DNA of 64,000 bases, from contig NC_063068.1 of assembly GCF_022605165.1 (NCBI RefSeq), positions 3,038,001-3,102,000 on the forward strand, read 5' to 3'. Positions 46,115-58,889 of this stretch are shown here, piece after piece. The stretch is from Purpureocillium takamizusanense. Lineage: Eukaryota; Ascomycota; Sordariomycetes; Hypocreales; Ophiocordycipitaceae. The notes beneath the pieces are model-generated. The model saw only the letters and a program-made list of their open reading frames with translations, was not told the DNA's origin and did not search any database. The position numbers were made by a program, and so were the translations under genes. The first letter of the stretch is position 1, and each line of letters starts with the position of its first letter.

Positions 46115-47927
46115 TATGGCATGGGAGTTGCATCTGGGATACGTCGACAATGAACCAAGGCCCTTTTTGACAGGCGAAGCGGAGATTGGACGAGCTGATT
46201 TTTCATCACTTTTCTCGAATTTTCCCTCTGTGTTGGCACCTGGGATACGAGCGGAATGGCCCGTCAGCCAGCACCTGGGGTGCAAGAGGCGGAACCTGGG
46301 GACTGTCACATTTTTCTTCTGGGGGCAATCAGTCACATCGGCGTCACGGTAGATCAAGGGCATCGGGAACGCCAGGAGCATGTATGTTGGACCGCAACTC
46401 GGATTCGGGAAATGATGGAAAGGTAGCCGAGAAAGCATCTGACTCGGCCTGGATAGGCTCACTCTGCTGGACACGGCGACAATTCAGTACGTATCTCGGC
46501 GAAATATTACCCAAGGTACCTTGAGATCTGGACTTTTGCGGGCCAAAGACGGTTATTGCTTTTGGAAAGGAAGGCTTACACGAGTCGTGAGTTGCCCGTC
46601 GTCTAAGTGCAGTGACTTGATCGCGTCGAAGGGGGCATGGCATGCAGGTCGCCAACTCCTTGAAACCACCACGACTCTCTCGCGGAAACACGCTCGCGAC
46701 TTGGTCTGTGGACGATAGCGGCGCCGGCGCCGTGCACCCCCACCCTCCGCATCGTGAAAGTCTATGGAGTCGCGATGCAACAATGGGCAGTTGATGGAGC
46801 TGTGGGTGTTCCAATAATAGGGACCATGCAGGACCCTACATATGCAAAGCCCCAGAGGAAGATGAGGGTGGGGGAGGGGGCCACCACACTGCAAATGCTG
46901 CACACTTCGTGCTGCACCAAAGTACTGCACTCCTTCCGTGCACGATGTGCGAGTAAGGCGCTGCAGCAGACGCGGCGGCGGCGGCGGCGGCGTTGGTGGC
47001 CGGCACGACAAGCGTCAGGACGGCGCCACCGGCCGCCGCCCACACTGGACAACACACGCGCGACCTGAAGCACTCACCTGCGGGTCGCGATTCATGAACG
47101 AGATTCGAGAGATGACGCGCCGGCACTGGGGGGGCACACGCGAGTTGGCTTTTGGCGGGGAGAGTGGAGGCACTGTTGGCGCGACCAAGACGGCTGGTGG
47201 ATGGGGACTGCAGGTGGTCAGTGACCCCATTCCGTGCTTTGTCCAGAGGACAAGACCGGGCTGCACAGCATGATGGGATACTTGAGTACTGGATCGAGGT
47301 ACCGAGCATATCTTACCAAATACTGCTAACCGTATATCTATTTATGGCCCATGCTCGATCGCAGTAGGTGTGAGATACGTACGTACGCACAGAGTTCGGT
47401 AGACAGTGGCTGAGGAATGCGGGCAGCGTGAGGCACAGCACAGTATCTGCGTGGGGCAATATGGGTCATGTGTTTTCACCTCGGGAGTCGGGCAAGAATA
47501 GTCGGGCCAGGCTAGGCACCTCGGCTGCTGATGGAAGGAGCTTCCTGACTTCAGAGAGAGGCAGTCCCGCCTCCCGCCGCGCTGGGAAGGAGCCACCTGC
47601 AACAACGGTAGAGCGCAGCAGCAAGCACGACTGAGCAGCACGCACATTTACTAGGGCAAATTCCCAGTCAGCAGAAGGCATCAAGATTCGCCAACCTATA
47701 CCGCCCCTCCCCCCTTTGGACTCTATCTCGCTGCATCTTCGATTTTGCATCGTGCTGCCAGGGACACGGACGGACAAGTGCAGCGCCCACTCTTCTCCGG
47801 TCGTCTGCACGCAGCCCTCGCCGCCCTTCGCCACAATCTTCACCGCAGCATCGGGTCCTGTGCTGTCCCACCGCGTGGACGAGCATCTCTCGACTGTCGA
47901 CGAGAGTCATTCGTCGAGATTGCGGGC
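46115..47927. other. Intergenic region between F-box and TFC7-like genes
   Basis: 1.8 kb without a credible gene. A (GGC)n stretch lies near 46972-46996, and GGTACC sites at about 46515 and 47298. The last 250 bases form the TFC7-like leader; no ATG is seen in the ~390 bases before the start codon. Confidence 0.5.
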
Positions 47928-49289
47928 ATGCCGCTGGAGAAAATCTACGTCACCCGCCACGGGGTAAGTGTTCGCCAGCCCAGCCCAGCCCAGCCCATCC
48001 CAGCCCCCCAGCCCAGGCCAGAAGACTGGACGCCCAGCGGCGCTGGAGACGCTTTGTCCATGCCGCCGCAGGCATTCCGCACCGCACGCGCGAGTATTGA
48101 CGCTTCCTATTGTCGTGAGTAGTTCCGCTCCAATTGGCTTGTCGACCCTGCCACGGGGGCCTATCATGCATACCTGCCGTCACCAACAGGCATCCCCGCC
48201 GACCCAACACTCACCTCCCATGGCGTCAAGCAGTCACGAGAGTTGGCGAAACACCTCATGACTCTCGATCCGCCCATTGACGCAGTGTATTCAAGCCCCT
48301 TCTATCGCTGTCTGGAGACGTTGAAACCATTTGTCGACCTGGCCGCTGACGAGGCACGCCGCTATGCTGAGTCGGAGCGCCAGGCCGAGCATCCCACACA
48401 GACCCCAGGTGAGTCCCATCCAGGGGAGCACCTTTCGGTACGCCAGGAGGACATCCGACCCCTGTCTTGGCCTGGCGCCAACGTGGCCGCGAAGATTCGT
48501 CCCGAGCATGGCATTCAGGAGTGGTTTGGCTCCGCTCCCTTCGACCATCCTCGGCCAGCCACAACAGCTGTTCTGAAGTCGCTCTTTCCCGCCATTGACG
48601 AGACATACCAGTCCACAGTGGTGCCCTCGTCGAGGGGCGAGACGTTGGCCGAGCTGCAGCTTCGCGTCGCCGTGGCGCTCAAAGCCATCATCGATAGCTG
48701 TGATGCCGACGGGACCCGCGCCGTTTTGCTGTGCACCCATGCTGCCGTGGTCATCGTTTTGGGTCGTATCTTGACCGGTCAGGCGCCGGTCAACGTCGAA
48801 GATGAGGACTTCTACGCCTACACCTGTGGGCTGAGCGTCTATAGCCGTCAGCCCGCTCTTGCGCGCGGTCTCGGCGACTCGTGCAGATCGCCCGCGTCAT
48901 CATCCTCGTCTTGGGCGGTTCCGGGTATGTCCATCCCATTCACTCCGTTGGTCCTCTTGCATGAAGAGTGAGTTCAGCTTCTTGACCCCGCTCGCTGTCT
49001 GACCAGGTACTAGTAGCGGAGACCGAATCGGCGGGTCTCATCGGGGGGTGGAACTGCGAACTCAACAGCGACTGCAGTTTCTTGAGCGGCGGTGCCGAAA
49101 GAGGATGGTATGTTTGTGGCTTCGCTGCTTCGGCATGCCCTGTTTGCACGTCCCGCGGTCGTCTGGGACGTCGGAGCGGGGAGCACCCGCTCACCCATCA
49201 ATGCTAATATTATGGCTTATAGGAAATTCGCTGGGGACGAATCATTTCCGGGCACGGGGTCCCTGTCCCAAGGCGAGCCCAAACTATGA
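47928..49289 (+). CDS. TFC7: Histidine phosphatase superfamily protein, TFC7/tau55-like
   Basis: Four exons, 47928-47963, 48123-48924, 49014-49107 and 49223-49289, join to 332 residues. Exon 1 encodes only MPLEKIYVTRHG, carrying the catalytic RHG. Exon 2 continues FRSNWLVDPATG, GIPADPTLTSHG, SSPFYRCLET, RPEHGIQEWFG and LLCTHAAVV (second catalytic His). Exons 3-4 supply GGWNCELNSDCSFLSGG and a short GDESF tail. The set RHG / SPF-R / E-WFG / C-T-H-A is intact, so catalysis is possible. The N-terminal pattern matches the fungal TFIIIC subunit TFC7 (tau55), part of the Pol III factor that binds tRNA and 5S genes. The acidic C-terminal part of yeast tau55 is absent, so another phosphoglycerate-mutase-like role remains open. 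Intron 1 (159 nt) contains a CCCAG tandem repeat. Confidence 0.82.
47978..48010 (+). repeat. CCCAG tandem repeat in intron 1 of the TFC7-like gene
   Basis: Several near-perfect AGCCC/CCCAG units lie just after the intron 1 donor. It is pyrimidine-rich on one strand and likely length-variable. Confidence 0.7.
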
Positions 49290-52200
49290 AGCGATGATGG
49301 TATCCTAGACGTCAGCTCGTGAAAACCCATAGAGGCTCGGGAGCTTCCTTGTAGCTGGAAGACCAAGGACAGAGTCCCCAGCCGTTACTCAGCATATTGG
49401 CCCAAAGAAATCGAGGTCTTGAAGGCAGGTTTCTCCTGAAGAGTATCCACCTAGGGTCCATTGGAGCCCAGCGACCTGACACCGTTTGGTGCACAGACGC
49501 ACGGGACGGCTGTCGTCAAGCGCTGCGTGGGAAACGCGCTGATTGCCCACACTCATTGACATCCTCTGCGTGTGCACAGTATAGAATCCGGTACGGCACG
49601 GTTCTCTGGACATGGAGCTCGTGGGATGCAGGAGTGAACAGCCCCCAACATCATCGCACGAAGTGGCCGCTCTGTTTGCACCATTGGCTCGTTCATGCTA
49701 TCGGTGGGCGTATTAGAGGGCCCCACGGTTTCTGTGCTGCCTCGGGGTGCGGGACCAGCGTGGGACCTTGTTGGGGGCGTGTCAACTGTCAAGCGCCTCC
49801 CCCCAACGCCCGACCGCTGTGAAGACAAAGTGGTGTCTCTCGAGACCTGCAGGCACCCCAAGGCGAGCCGGGTCCTCGGAGTGGCCCTGGCATCGAGACC
49901 GTTTTCGACCCCGTGACCTTCCGTTGATGTCAACGGTAGATCTGGCTGTGACGGCAGGGGCGCCTGGCTGGACAACCCTGCAGCCACACGACTAGACGAC
50001 CTTTGAGAAGATGGGGTGCAGGAAACCCTGGATGGAGCCCATGGCCCGGGCGGGACAGCAAGGCAACATCCGGGACGGCCTCTACGAGGCAGGACGTGTC
50101 CGTGCATGCGGCTAGCTCCAGATGCCTGCAGAAAGTGCCGGTGCCAGGATCAGAGTCCGCCTGTCTGCTCTGACCAAGGAGGCTTGACAAAGCTCCAGGT
50201 GATCTCGACGGCGTATCTGTCAACGGAGCTGACCAGCATGACCGTCTCATGAGCACACCAAGTCCGTGAGCATGCATCAAACACCCCATGTCGGTGGGCG
50301 GAATCACGGCCGCGGACGCGCTCGCTACGTGGCGGTGGTGGCGAAGAGGAGGACGATCCAGTGGAGTCTGTGGCTCGCCGAGGACGACGGTTCGCTTGCA
50401 GATGTGCCATTATCGCCGCCCTTGCTTTTGATGTTTCAGGCCTCCTGCCGTACCTTGCATCGCAGTCAAGATGCTCCTTCGGATGGCATCCACTTGGTGG
50501 AACCCACAGACGAGATGCTGGCCATGACTCAGTATCGGGACCGCGGCCGAAACGTGGTATACGGACGCGTTGCGACGGGTGTGCAGGCGCCTCAGGGCCA
50601 GAGCTTTCAGCGGAAGTGTCGCAGGAGACGCCGGCAGAGCTCCGCCGAGACGCGCGCTTGTCTGGTGAGTGATCTTATGCGGGGCGCGGGCGGCCAAGAT
50701 AGACGAAGAGTTTGAAGCGGCCCTCCATGACCTTTGCCGGTACGCGATATCCAGCATGCCACTAGCATTTGCTACGTGCGTATCCGGGAGATTGGTGCTG
50801 GGCCATGGCGCACGGCACAACTTTTGCTTTGTGTGTTTGCTTGGCAGCGGGTTGGTCCCCAGAACCACTCGGCTGGAGTCTCGACTGAGCAGAGCTGGCG
50901 CGCCGTGTCCAACACGTCAGCGGCATGGGGCAGCTGCCACAGGGCTAGAGAGAGGCGGGCAAGGCGATCGATATGTTTTTACTTTTCAAGAGTGGTGACG
51001 AGGCCGTTGAGGTGGTGAGACAAGGCAGACGCTGATGTCTACGACGTCTTTGCCGTCGCCGTCGACTTTAGGAGACTGACCTGTGCCACTAGCACGGGCG
51101 TTCCTGCATGATAAACAAGCAAAGAGCAGAGGTGAGCGGACGGCGTGGCGCGCCGGTCCTCCCGTGTTACCTGTCTGTCGATGCGCGAGGGATGGATGGA
51201 TGGGCTGTGGAGGCGCGGACGGGGTTCGTTGCGCTGAGCTAGAGAGAGGCCGAGCCGGACCCGGGGGTGGCGAGAAAGTCCGTGAGCAATGTTTAATTGC
51301 GCCGTCTTTGATTTCTTGGAGCCCGCGCTGCCCGCTCGGTCGGTTCTGCTTGGCGGGACGGAAAAGCAACGTGATGGACGGCAGGCGTCGGGTCGTACAA
51401 GGACGATCTGATCTGGGGGAGGAGCCTCCCTGCCGCTGGTGTGTGGCGGGCGCGGTACCATGTGTGTGGGCACCTTATGCTGCTGCTGCTGTTGCACGAT
51501 ATGGCATGGCATGGCGGTGCCGCAGTCCAGGCCAGGTCAGGGCAATGCGGCGTAGGTTTGCAGACACTGTGTTCGTGCCATATTAAGCATCGAGCAGGAG
51601 GGCTTGGGGTACAGTACAATAGCTCGGGTGCATGCACGTTGGGTCTGGCGCTCGTTGATCCCACAATCAGAGTGACGTTGTCGCGCCCGAACTGTATGGT
51701 CTGGCACTATATGGGGGCCACGGATCATGAATGCACGATGTACGTTGCGCGTACTAGGTAGTATGCATGCACTGCGAAGTATGAACCATGTAAGTGAATA
51801 GTCTGGTAGCCAGGGCTCACCAACGGCAGCTGCGCATCTGCAAGCCCATGACTTTTTTTTCGAACGAGTGCCGCCGCCGCCGCCCCCCCTGCAAGAATGC
51901 CAAAGACACGACATTACGAATCTGGCAAAGCGGGTGGGCTGCGTCAATGGGTGCCCGATTGGCTATTCTGCCGCCTTCCCGGGGAAATCGCGTTACACGA
52001 CATGGGAGACGGGGCTGCCGTGATGCTAGCCGCGTTCGCCTTTTACATGGTCCGGTGCGGGGCGTACCTCCTCAAGAGTGTCTCTGCAATCTTTGTTTTT
52101 TTTCTTGCCCTTGGTGGGATCGTGGCATACATGACTGTACGCGAGCGGCATGGGCCCGAGGGGCGATGCGCGTTATTCGGGACCGGCATCGTCAATGGAA

Positions 52201-55200
52201 GAGCCGGTCGAGAACGAAGTTGACAGAGACAGAGAGACAGGGAGACAGAGAGGAAGAGATGAACAGAGGGAGAGATGAACAGAGAAGGATCTGCGCTCGT
52301 ATCGTGAAAGTGAGCGAGGTAGGGGCAGGGGCGATGCTCGGCGTCACCGCCGATGAGCACGACCGAAGCCCCGACGATGTTGATGGCCAGACGCGGAAGA
52401 CGCCATCGCAGGGGGCTCTCGGCAGTGCACATGCGCCCGCCCGGGGAGGCGTCGCCAAGCATTGCCAGTGGCAAGAACTACCTAGGGTCAGTACTAAGGT
52501 AGCCTCGCCCAGGGAAGGCAAGGCACCTGAGTACTTAGTAACTACTAAACCTCCTGCTGCATCGGGGCGGGCAATTCTGATAGCCGAGTGGAAGGAGAGG
52601 AGGAGAAAGAGGCAAGGTACCTCGAATGGCGCCGAAATAAGGAAAAGGAACCTGGGTTGGTTTTGTTTTGTGACCTAGAGGTACGTACAACTAATAAGCT
52701 GCCGGGTTGCGGTGATCTTGTGCGTTGTGACTTCCCAGAGTGGCGATGGCTGGACGGCGGCGCACTGACGGGCGGGCAGGGGCGACCAAGAATGATGAGC
52801 GGGCGACGCTTGATAATTGATGAGCGTCAAGATTGATTGACCAGGAAGCAGCGATGGAGGATGCGTGCCGAGTTGCCGACGTGACGGGGCAATGGTAGTC
52901 TTTGACGGCAAGAACCCAAGAGAGCTCTCTACCCACCTCAGTCGTAGCTGCCTTTTGCTCTTGTTGCGTCCCAGGACAATAGGGCACTATGCATAATCAT
53001 TACTTGTAGGTGTACAGTGATGCTACCCAATATATGCAGTATGGCAGGGTAGGAGTACCTCACCTAACTTAGTAAGTTAGTGAGTATAGTACAACGGGTG
53101 GGCAGTATCGTGTAAGTGTGAATGCATTCGTACTCTGTGCAATCACCCACCCCCATCGCGATTTTCGCTCATCAACACTCCCCAAGTGACCCGCCGGTTC
53201 GCCATCGTCGTCGTCGACACTGCTGGCTGGCTTGTCCATGCCCACTCACTCGTTCGTTTGTCGTTCGCTCGCCCTTGCTTGCTTGGGCCGCCCCCCTGGA
53301 CCTCCCTTCAGGTCGTCAACCGCCGCCACTCCATCTCGACGACCCCTCTCGTCGGTCCCAAAAAAGCAAACCGCTTTTTAGCGGGGACGGGGTAGGGGGC
53401 CAGCAACAGCAGCACCAGCACCAGCACCACCTGCAGCATCATCATCGTTGCAAGTCGTCGTCGTCGTTGGCCCCCTCCCCCCCGCCCTCACCCGCATGCG
53501 AGCTCAAGCACGCGCACATGCACGCACAACACACGCAATCGCGCTCCAACGTTGGTTCTCTTCCCTACCCCCCGCGCCCCTCCCCGTCATCCCTCTCTCT
53601 GCTCCGCTCGTGGCCCCGTAACTGTGCGGTGTGCTTTGCCACAATTGTAGCTAGCTTAGCGAACGCTGGGCGTTGCTCATCGAAGACTGCATGTGGCCAG
53701 GGAGGGGGAAACGCCTCACGCGCACCCGCAGCGGCATCCGCAGCAGAGGCGGTATCAGCTGGGGACGAGGGTCGATGGGGATCCGCATGCACACACACAT
53801 ACACACCATCGTCACCGCTAGCCATGGCCAAAGATAGGTGTCTGCCTGCAGCCACCGACTGGTCAGCGGCCACCCGCCCTTGATGCCACGCCGTCGACAA
53901 TACAGCACAGCACCACCAGGCCCATGGGCTGACTAGACATGGGCTTCGCAGCGCTGCTAGGTACAGTACAGTACGTGGGCAGTACTGTACCAAAAGGTCG
54001 ACCGACACGCCAGCACCCCGGAAGCCGCTGCTTTGTTCCTCTCGTGGCCCCGTACGTCCCCGGCCAGCTCGCTCCCGCCTGTTGGCAGTCGTGCCAACAG
54101 TCGCAGAATCCAGCATTTTGCCCTCCACCAACAGCACCAAAGGCAGGATGGATGACCTCAGGGATAACCCCCTTGTCCCAGCCCAGGCGTGCCCCCATGG
54201 CGCGGACACGGGGTAGGGCAGGGCTCATCATGATGGGCACACTCCTTTCTTTTCCGTCAGAGTTTTCCACACCTCTACGATGCCCAGACTGGCCTCGTGG
54301 TTGCTGACGGTGCCTCTTCCTCCACTAACGTCCGGGGGCAACGACGTTGGTATTGCTTCGTCCCAGGCACGCAGAAACTAGCCGCCGCCCCTGGTGGACG
54401 AAAAAGAAATGCTCCTTCAAAGGCCGCCCGCAACCACGGTACTCGGCCGGCCGGCGCAGACCGTTGTCGAGGGCTCTCTGGCCGTCGTACCCAGTTATTA
54501 GGCCGATAGAGAGGTCCCTGCCCCTGGCGTTCATCAGGCCAGAGTAACAGGTCAGATGTCTTTGTTTCTTTTCCCCCTAATCATCGTCACTGCACGTACA
54601 AAGTAGTACTGTACACGCGGCACAGCACAACTGCCTACGAGGTTTTCATCATGCCCCCTTCTCTCTCTGCAATGCAGATCGCATTGCGCTTCGACATGAA
54701 GCAAAAAGCCGCCGCCGACGGCGCGAGTTATCGGCAATCCACCTCTGGCCAGTGCGGCGGAGGCGTCGCTCCTGCTGCTGTATGCCGCCGCCGCCGCCGC
54801 CGCTACGACTCCCGTAGAGCATGGCGCCGCACGTTTGCTTCTATAATTACGGCGAGAGGCGTTTTGCTGGGTCGTGTCTAGTTGCAGTTTCTCTGAGTGC
54901 TTGGGCCAAGAGCTAAACCGTACGTCGCGATGCCTCGAACGACGGGGCAGTCGCAAAGCCAAATGACGCCCCGTTCCAGGCAGACAAGCAATTTTCTGCG
55001 GTCCGGTACCGCTGTTTGCTCTCGACTCTGCTGTATCCCGAGCGTTTTGATACGACTCGTGTCGGCAGGTCAGGCTTGCGTGCTTCGCTGCGCTGCGCTG
55101 CGCTGTCGTGAGCTGAGCTGGGGTCGAGGCCCCTCCCGCCCCCAGCCAGGCTGGTGGTGACGGAGGGAACCATTGTTCTCACCGGCTTACAGAGAGAGAG

Positions 55201-57072
55201 AGTCCCGAGGCAACGGAAACCCTGGCATATGGCACATCCAAGGATACAACCCCCAGCTCCGTGGCGGAGGGGACCCGATGATTGCCCGGCCATGGCCCTG
55301 TGTCAAAGTATGCAATGCATGTCCGCCCGCCCGTCGTTTCGCGGCTGCTGGTGCTGACTCTGGCACAGGCCGGGCCTCGTGCCCGGGCCCCTGATGTTAG
55401 TAGCAGCCGAAGCCGCGAGCGAGTCGTTGTCGCCGTCGCCGTCTTGGACGTGGAAGCGAGGGCGGGCGGCGGTGGTGCGTGCCGCTGGGTGCCACGGATC
55501 GTCTTGTCTGCTTTGTCAACAACAACAACAGCAGCACCCAGGGCCGCAACGTCATGAAGGCGATGCCGCCCCCCATCCCTCCCAGTGACGCTCGGCGCGC
55601 GAACGGCGTGGAGCGAGGGAGGCTGTTGTTGTCGTTGGTCGGCGGGCCGTGCGACTGGTGAGTCTTCAGGATCGTTTTCGGCCAGAGATGAGATGATCGG
55701 TTGTCCCTTGCTTGCAGAGGACTCCTCCATAGCACCCATGTCGGGCTGGCGCACACCACGGCCACAGAGGGAGGGAGGGAGGCTTGCCAAGGGCCAGGCG
55801 GACGCCGTTCGCGCGTGGCTGCTGCCAATTCTGGCCGGCTCTTCATGGGCCGGAGTGCGCCATGCCGCCCAACAACAGAGGGACACAATTCGCATTCAGG
55901 CGTGGGAGTCTATTGTCTCCCCGGGGGCCCCCTCGCGCAGATGGCTACCCCGCCACTAACCAGATGGAGACGAGATGGAGTGGCGCTCGACGTCGAAGTG
56001 GCTGGCCGCGGAGCTGAGATGAAGCAGACAGACGCGACCGACTGACTACTGCCCTCGCGCCTCTTGCGACCGCCGCTCTGCACGGCATCGCCAGCCACGC
56101 TGCGCACAAGGCAGGCGGCTCAATACTGTACATACATACGGCCACGGCATAGCATGTGCGTATACATGTGTGCATGCAGAGCACGGGCTGGGCAAAGCAA
56201 CGCTGCACTGGCGTGGACGAGAGAAAGGCGCGCCGGCCTCACCCCGCCCAGTGCTTCTTTGTCTCTCGCCCGCCGCAGGTACCGTTTCTGTCGATTTCTG
56301 CACGACGGCCCACCGTTGCTTCTGTCTGCCCGTCCGTCCGTCCGTCCGTCCGTCGTGCCCTCGCTCGCCCTCACTACTAGGCCCACGCCGCGATGTCTTT
56401 CTTTGTTGGTCGTGCTGGAGGGACTGGAGCTGCCCAACTGCCAACCGCGAGCAGGGGGGACACACGGACCCCCCTCCAGCCAAAAGTCAAGACAACAATC
56501 AATCGCGCAGCCCTCTTTGCCGGCTCTATCATGCTGATTCAGGTACGGAGTACATGCACCAGGTCCTGTGCCTGCGTGGGCACCGCTGTAGCTGTACGCC
56601 GCCGCCGGGGCAGCAAAAAGAAGAAACACGGTGCATTAGCAGCCCAGCCAGGACACCTCGCTCTCACGCTCTCACACGTCTTGTCAACCGTCAGGGTCTC
56701 GACACCCGTGCCAGGCCAGACAGATACAAGAACGGAACCACCCCTCGTCACCTCCCTCCAGTCGCTGGCCTGCTGTTCTGTGTCATCCTGTCGCCACCAA
56801 CCTATAAGCGGCCGTTGCCTCGCGTGCTCGCCGTCATCATCACCACCCTTGGGCATCTCCCTCGCTACTTAACTCACATCCTCCCTCTCTGCCTCCTCCC
56901 GCTCCTCGAGCCCCTCCCTCTCTTGCCTTGCTCTGCAGTGCTGTGTCGTCGCTTTGGATCCGTACCGAGCGTGAGTAGGAGCATTCGGCCGTGACCTCGA
57001 GCTTCTGTCTTATACGCCCACTCCAGTCAAAAGGGGGCAACGGCAACCACCACCACCACCACAACCACCACA
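49290..57072. other. 7.8-kb noncoding tract upstream of the Myb/SANT-like gene
   Basis: I find no supported gene. An AT-richer island with perfect inverted repeat CTAACTTA-G-TAAGTTAG lies at 53064-53080. TACGGAGTA lies at 56544-56552, (CGTC)n at about 56331-56354, and CAG/CAC-rich triplets near 53400-53440. From about 53.1 kb there are several CT-rich stretches that could be leaders or promoters of alternative transcripts. Open frames up to about 250 codons are low-complexity (His/Gln/Ser/Pro). Unannotated short or multi-exon genes cannot be excluded. Confidence 0.5.
56331..56354 (+). repeat. (CGTC)n tetranucleotide repeat
   Basis: About six tandem CGTC units upstream of the Myb/SANT-like gene. 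Confidence 0.85.
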
Positions 57073-58198
57073 ATGATGTATCCGACGACACTGGACCACC
57101 ATAGCGGGGTCTCACCAACTACAGCCGGCAAGATGGGCATCAAGGCAATCACACACTCGGAGAGCCTGCCTCCTCGAAGAAGCCTATCCAGCGACCTGCC
57201 TTCCCTCTCTTTCCACCGATCCTTGATCCACCCGCAGACACCACCCGAGTCTACCTCGGGCAGCCCCCGGTTAAAGATTGAGCGTATGTCTCCTCCTGCT
57301 GCTTAGCTCGCCTAGATTAGAGTCTTGAGGCTCATGACTTCTCTTCCAGCCTCGTCGCTCTCGGGCATCTCGCGAGATTGCTCCCCTCTTCCCAGCATCG
57401 CCCGCCTCAGCTCGCCCAGCAACCCCGTGTCCGTTAGACTCCCCAGCCTCGAGGAGTTCGACCAAGGTGTAGAAGCACTCGCTCGGTCTCATGGCCCCGC
57501 GCGACCTTACACGCCGCCCTCGCCTCTCCCCAGCCTCGGCCGGGGGCCCGTCCTCCCTCACCCCATGCCAGCTCTCCACGGGTACGCACCACACGAGACG
57601 TACTCCGGGTACCAACATCACGATCCTTTCATGCACGGCTCGTCGAGCATGGATGGCTATCCCAGCCCGCCTCCGGATGGCGAGAACCGACATATAAATC
57701 AAAAGTACACGACCGAGGAGGGCGACTTCATCATCTACGCCTGGCACGACAAGAAGCTCAAGTGGCAGCGCATCAAGCAGGACTTCGCCGCAATGTTCGG
57801 GAGGACACCGGAGCGGACCGTCCAAGGCCTCCAGGCCTGGTACTACCGCATGAACCAGCGCATCCCGCTCTGGGACCAGGATGGCTGGCTGATTTTCGAC
57901 AACGAGGACGACCTAGAGCCCAAGTACATCAGCATCAAGTGCCGCGAGAGGGACAGCCAGGACAAGCCTATGGAGCCCCTCGGCCTGGCCCAGCGATACC
58001 CAGAGCGCGCACTGCACTACTCGTGGGTCGACCCGGAGCTGAAGCGCAAGTGTCAAGACTGGGGTGAGTGACTGTCGGGCCCCCTCAAGACAAACGTATA
58101 TGCTAACGGTACTCCCTTCAGCTGCGAAGCGATCTATGCAGTATAGGGAACGTCGGGAACGCAGGAAGAGAAAGGAGCAGCGACGTCTCAAGCTCTAA
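57073..58198 (+). CDS. Myb/SANT-like DNA-binding protein (Pezizomycotina regulator, uncharacterised)
   Basis: Three exons, 57073-57283, 57350-58063 and 58122-58198, give 333 residues. Introns are GTATGT/CAG and GTGAGT/CAG, the second with a perfect GCTAAC branch site. The N-terminal ~185 residues are disordered and Pro/Ser-rich. A conserved domain follows at about 189-250: YTTEEGDFIIYAWHDKKLKW, DFAAMFGRTPERTVQGLQAWYYRMN, with the Trp/hydrophobic spacing of a SANT/Myb repeat. A second conserved block contains WLIFDNEDDLEPKYISIKCRERDSQDKPM and RYPERALHYSWVDPELK. A very basic C-terminal helix (RERRERRKRKEQRRLKL) ends the protein. It resembles hypothetical Myb-like proteins of other ascomycetes; DNA binding is inferred, targets unknown. 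The 7.8-kb upstream tract suits a developmental regulator. Confidence 0.85.
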
Positions 58199-58863
58199 TG
58201 ACTGAGGCACTGCCCACTCCCTTGATCACACCCTCTTCTTGGCCCACAAGGCAACGACCTACTGAAATGACGTGCTATGCAACGCAAGCCGCGCCGCAAG
58301 ACGACTGCGCGACACCTTACTGTATAATACTTTCACGTTTGCGTTCATACGCTTGCGTTACATTTTTCTTTTTCTTTTCTCTTTTTCTCGATATTTTCTT
58401 TTCCAAGCATCATATATTCTTTCACCTTTCCTATGTGATGGGAGAGCACGGCTTGATGAGAGCGGCGGGCATATAACGATTGTGATGCGGACTAAACTCT
58501 TTTTGTTGGTGTTGGGGCGGTTTTTGCGGTCAGACGCGAGGGCCCTTTTCAGGGCACCAGGACAACCGGGCAAGCTACCGTCTATGACGAGGCTGCTTTT
58601 CTCCGTCACTTCGACCTTGTGTACTATTACAGAGTTGAGAGAGAAAGGACCCGTGGGCTGCAGAACCCCGCGGGGGTGGGGGGCCGCGGGTGCGGTGGTT
58701 TCCCCCACTGCAACCACGAAGCAAAAAGCATAATGAAGACGGGTCATGAAGCACGATGTTCTAGATGGTATGACGGAACCGGTTGGCTACCTGATTTTTC
58801 TGGGTGTGTTCGAGAGCATATGTGGCCTGCTTCCAGGGACGAGGGCGAGTGGAGGACGGGGCC

Positions 58864-58889
58864 AGAGAGAGAGAGAGAGAGAGAGAGAG
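58864..58889 (+). repeat. (AG)13 microsatellite
   Basis: A perfect dinucleotide repeat in the spacer between the Myb/SANT-like gene and IWR1. Confidence 0.9.

Noticed and set aside
48409..48495. GTGAGT site suggesting another intron in the TFC7-like gene
   Set aside because: The only nearby acceptors break the frame or make a 15-nt intron, so the segment is kept as an insertion in exon 2.
50266..50715. 149-codon plus-strand frame near 50.5 kb
   Set aside because: A GTGAGT donor-like site lies at the end and part of the sequence looks fairly balanced, but I could not find a matching downstream exon or any recognisable family.
53122..54209. Possible gene around 53.1-54.2 kb (253 codons on plus, 214 on minus)
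   Set aside because: The plus frame is His/Gln/Ser/Pro low complexity; the minus frame has a short plausible stretch but no domain, start context or splice support.
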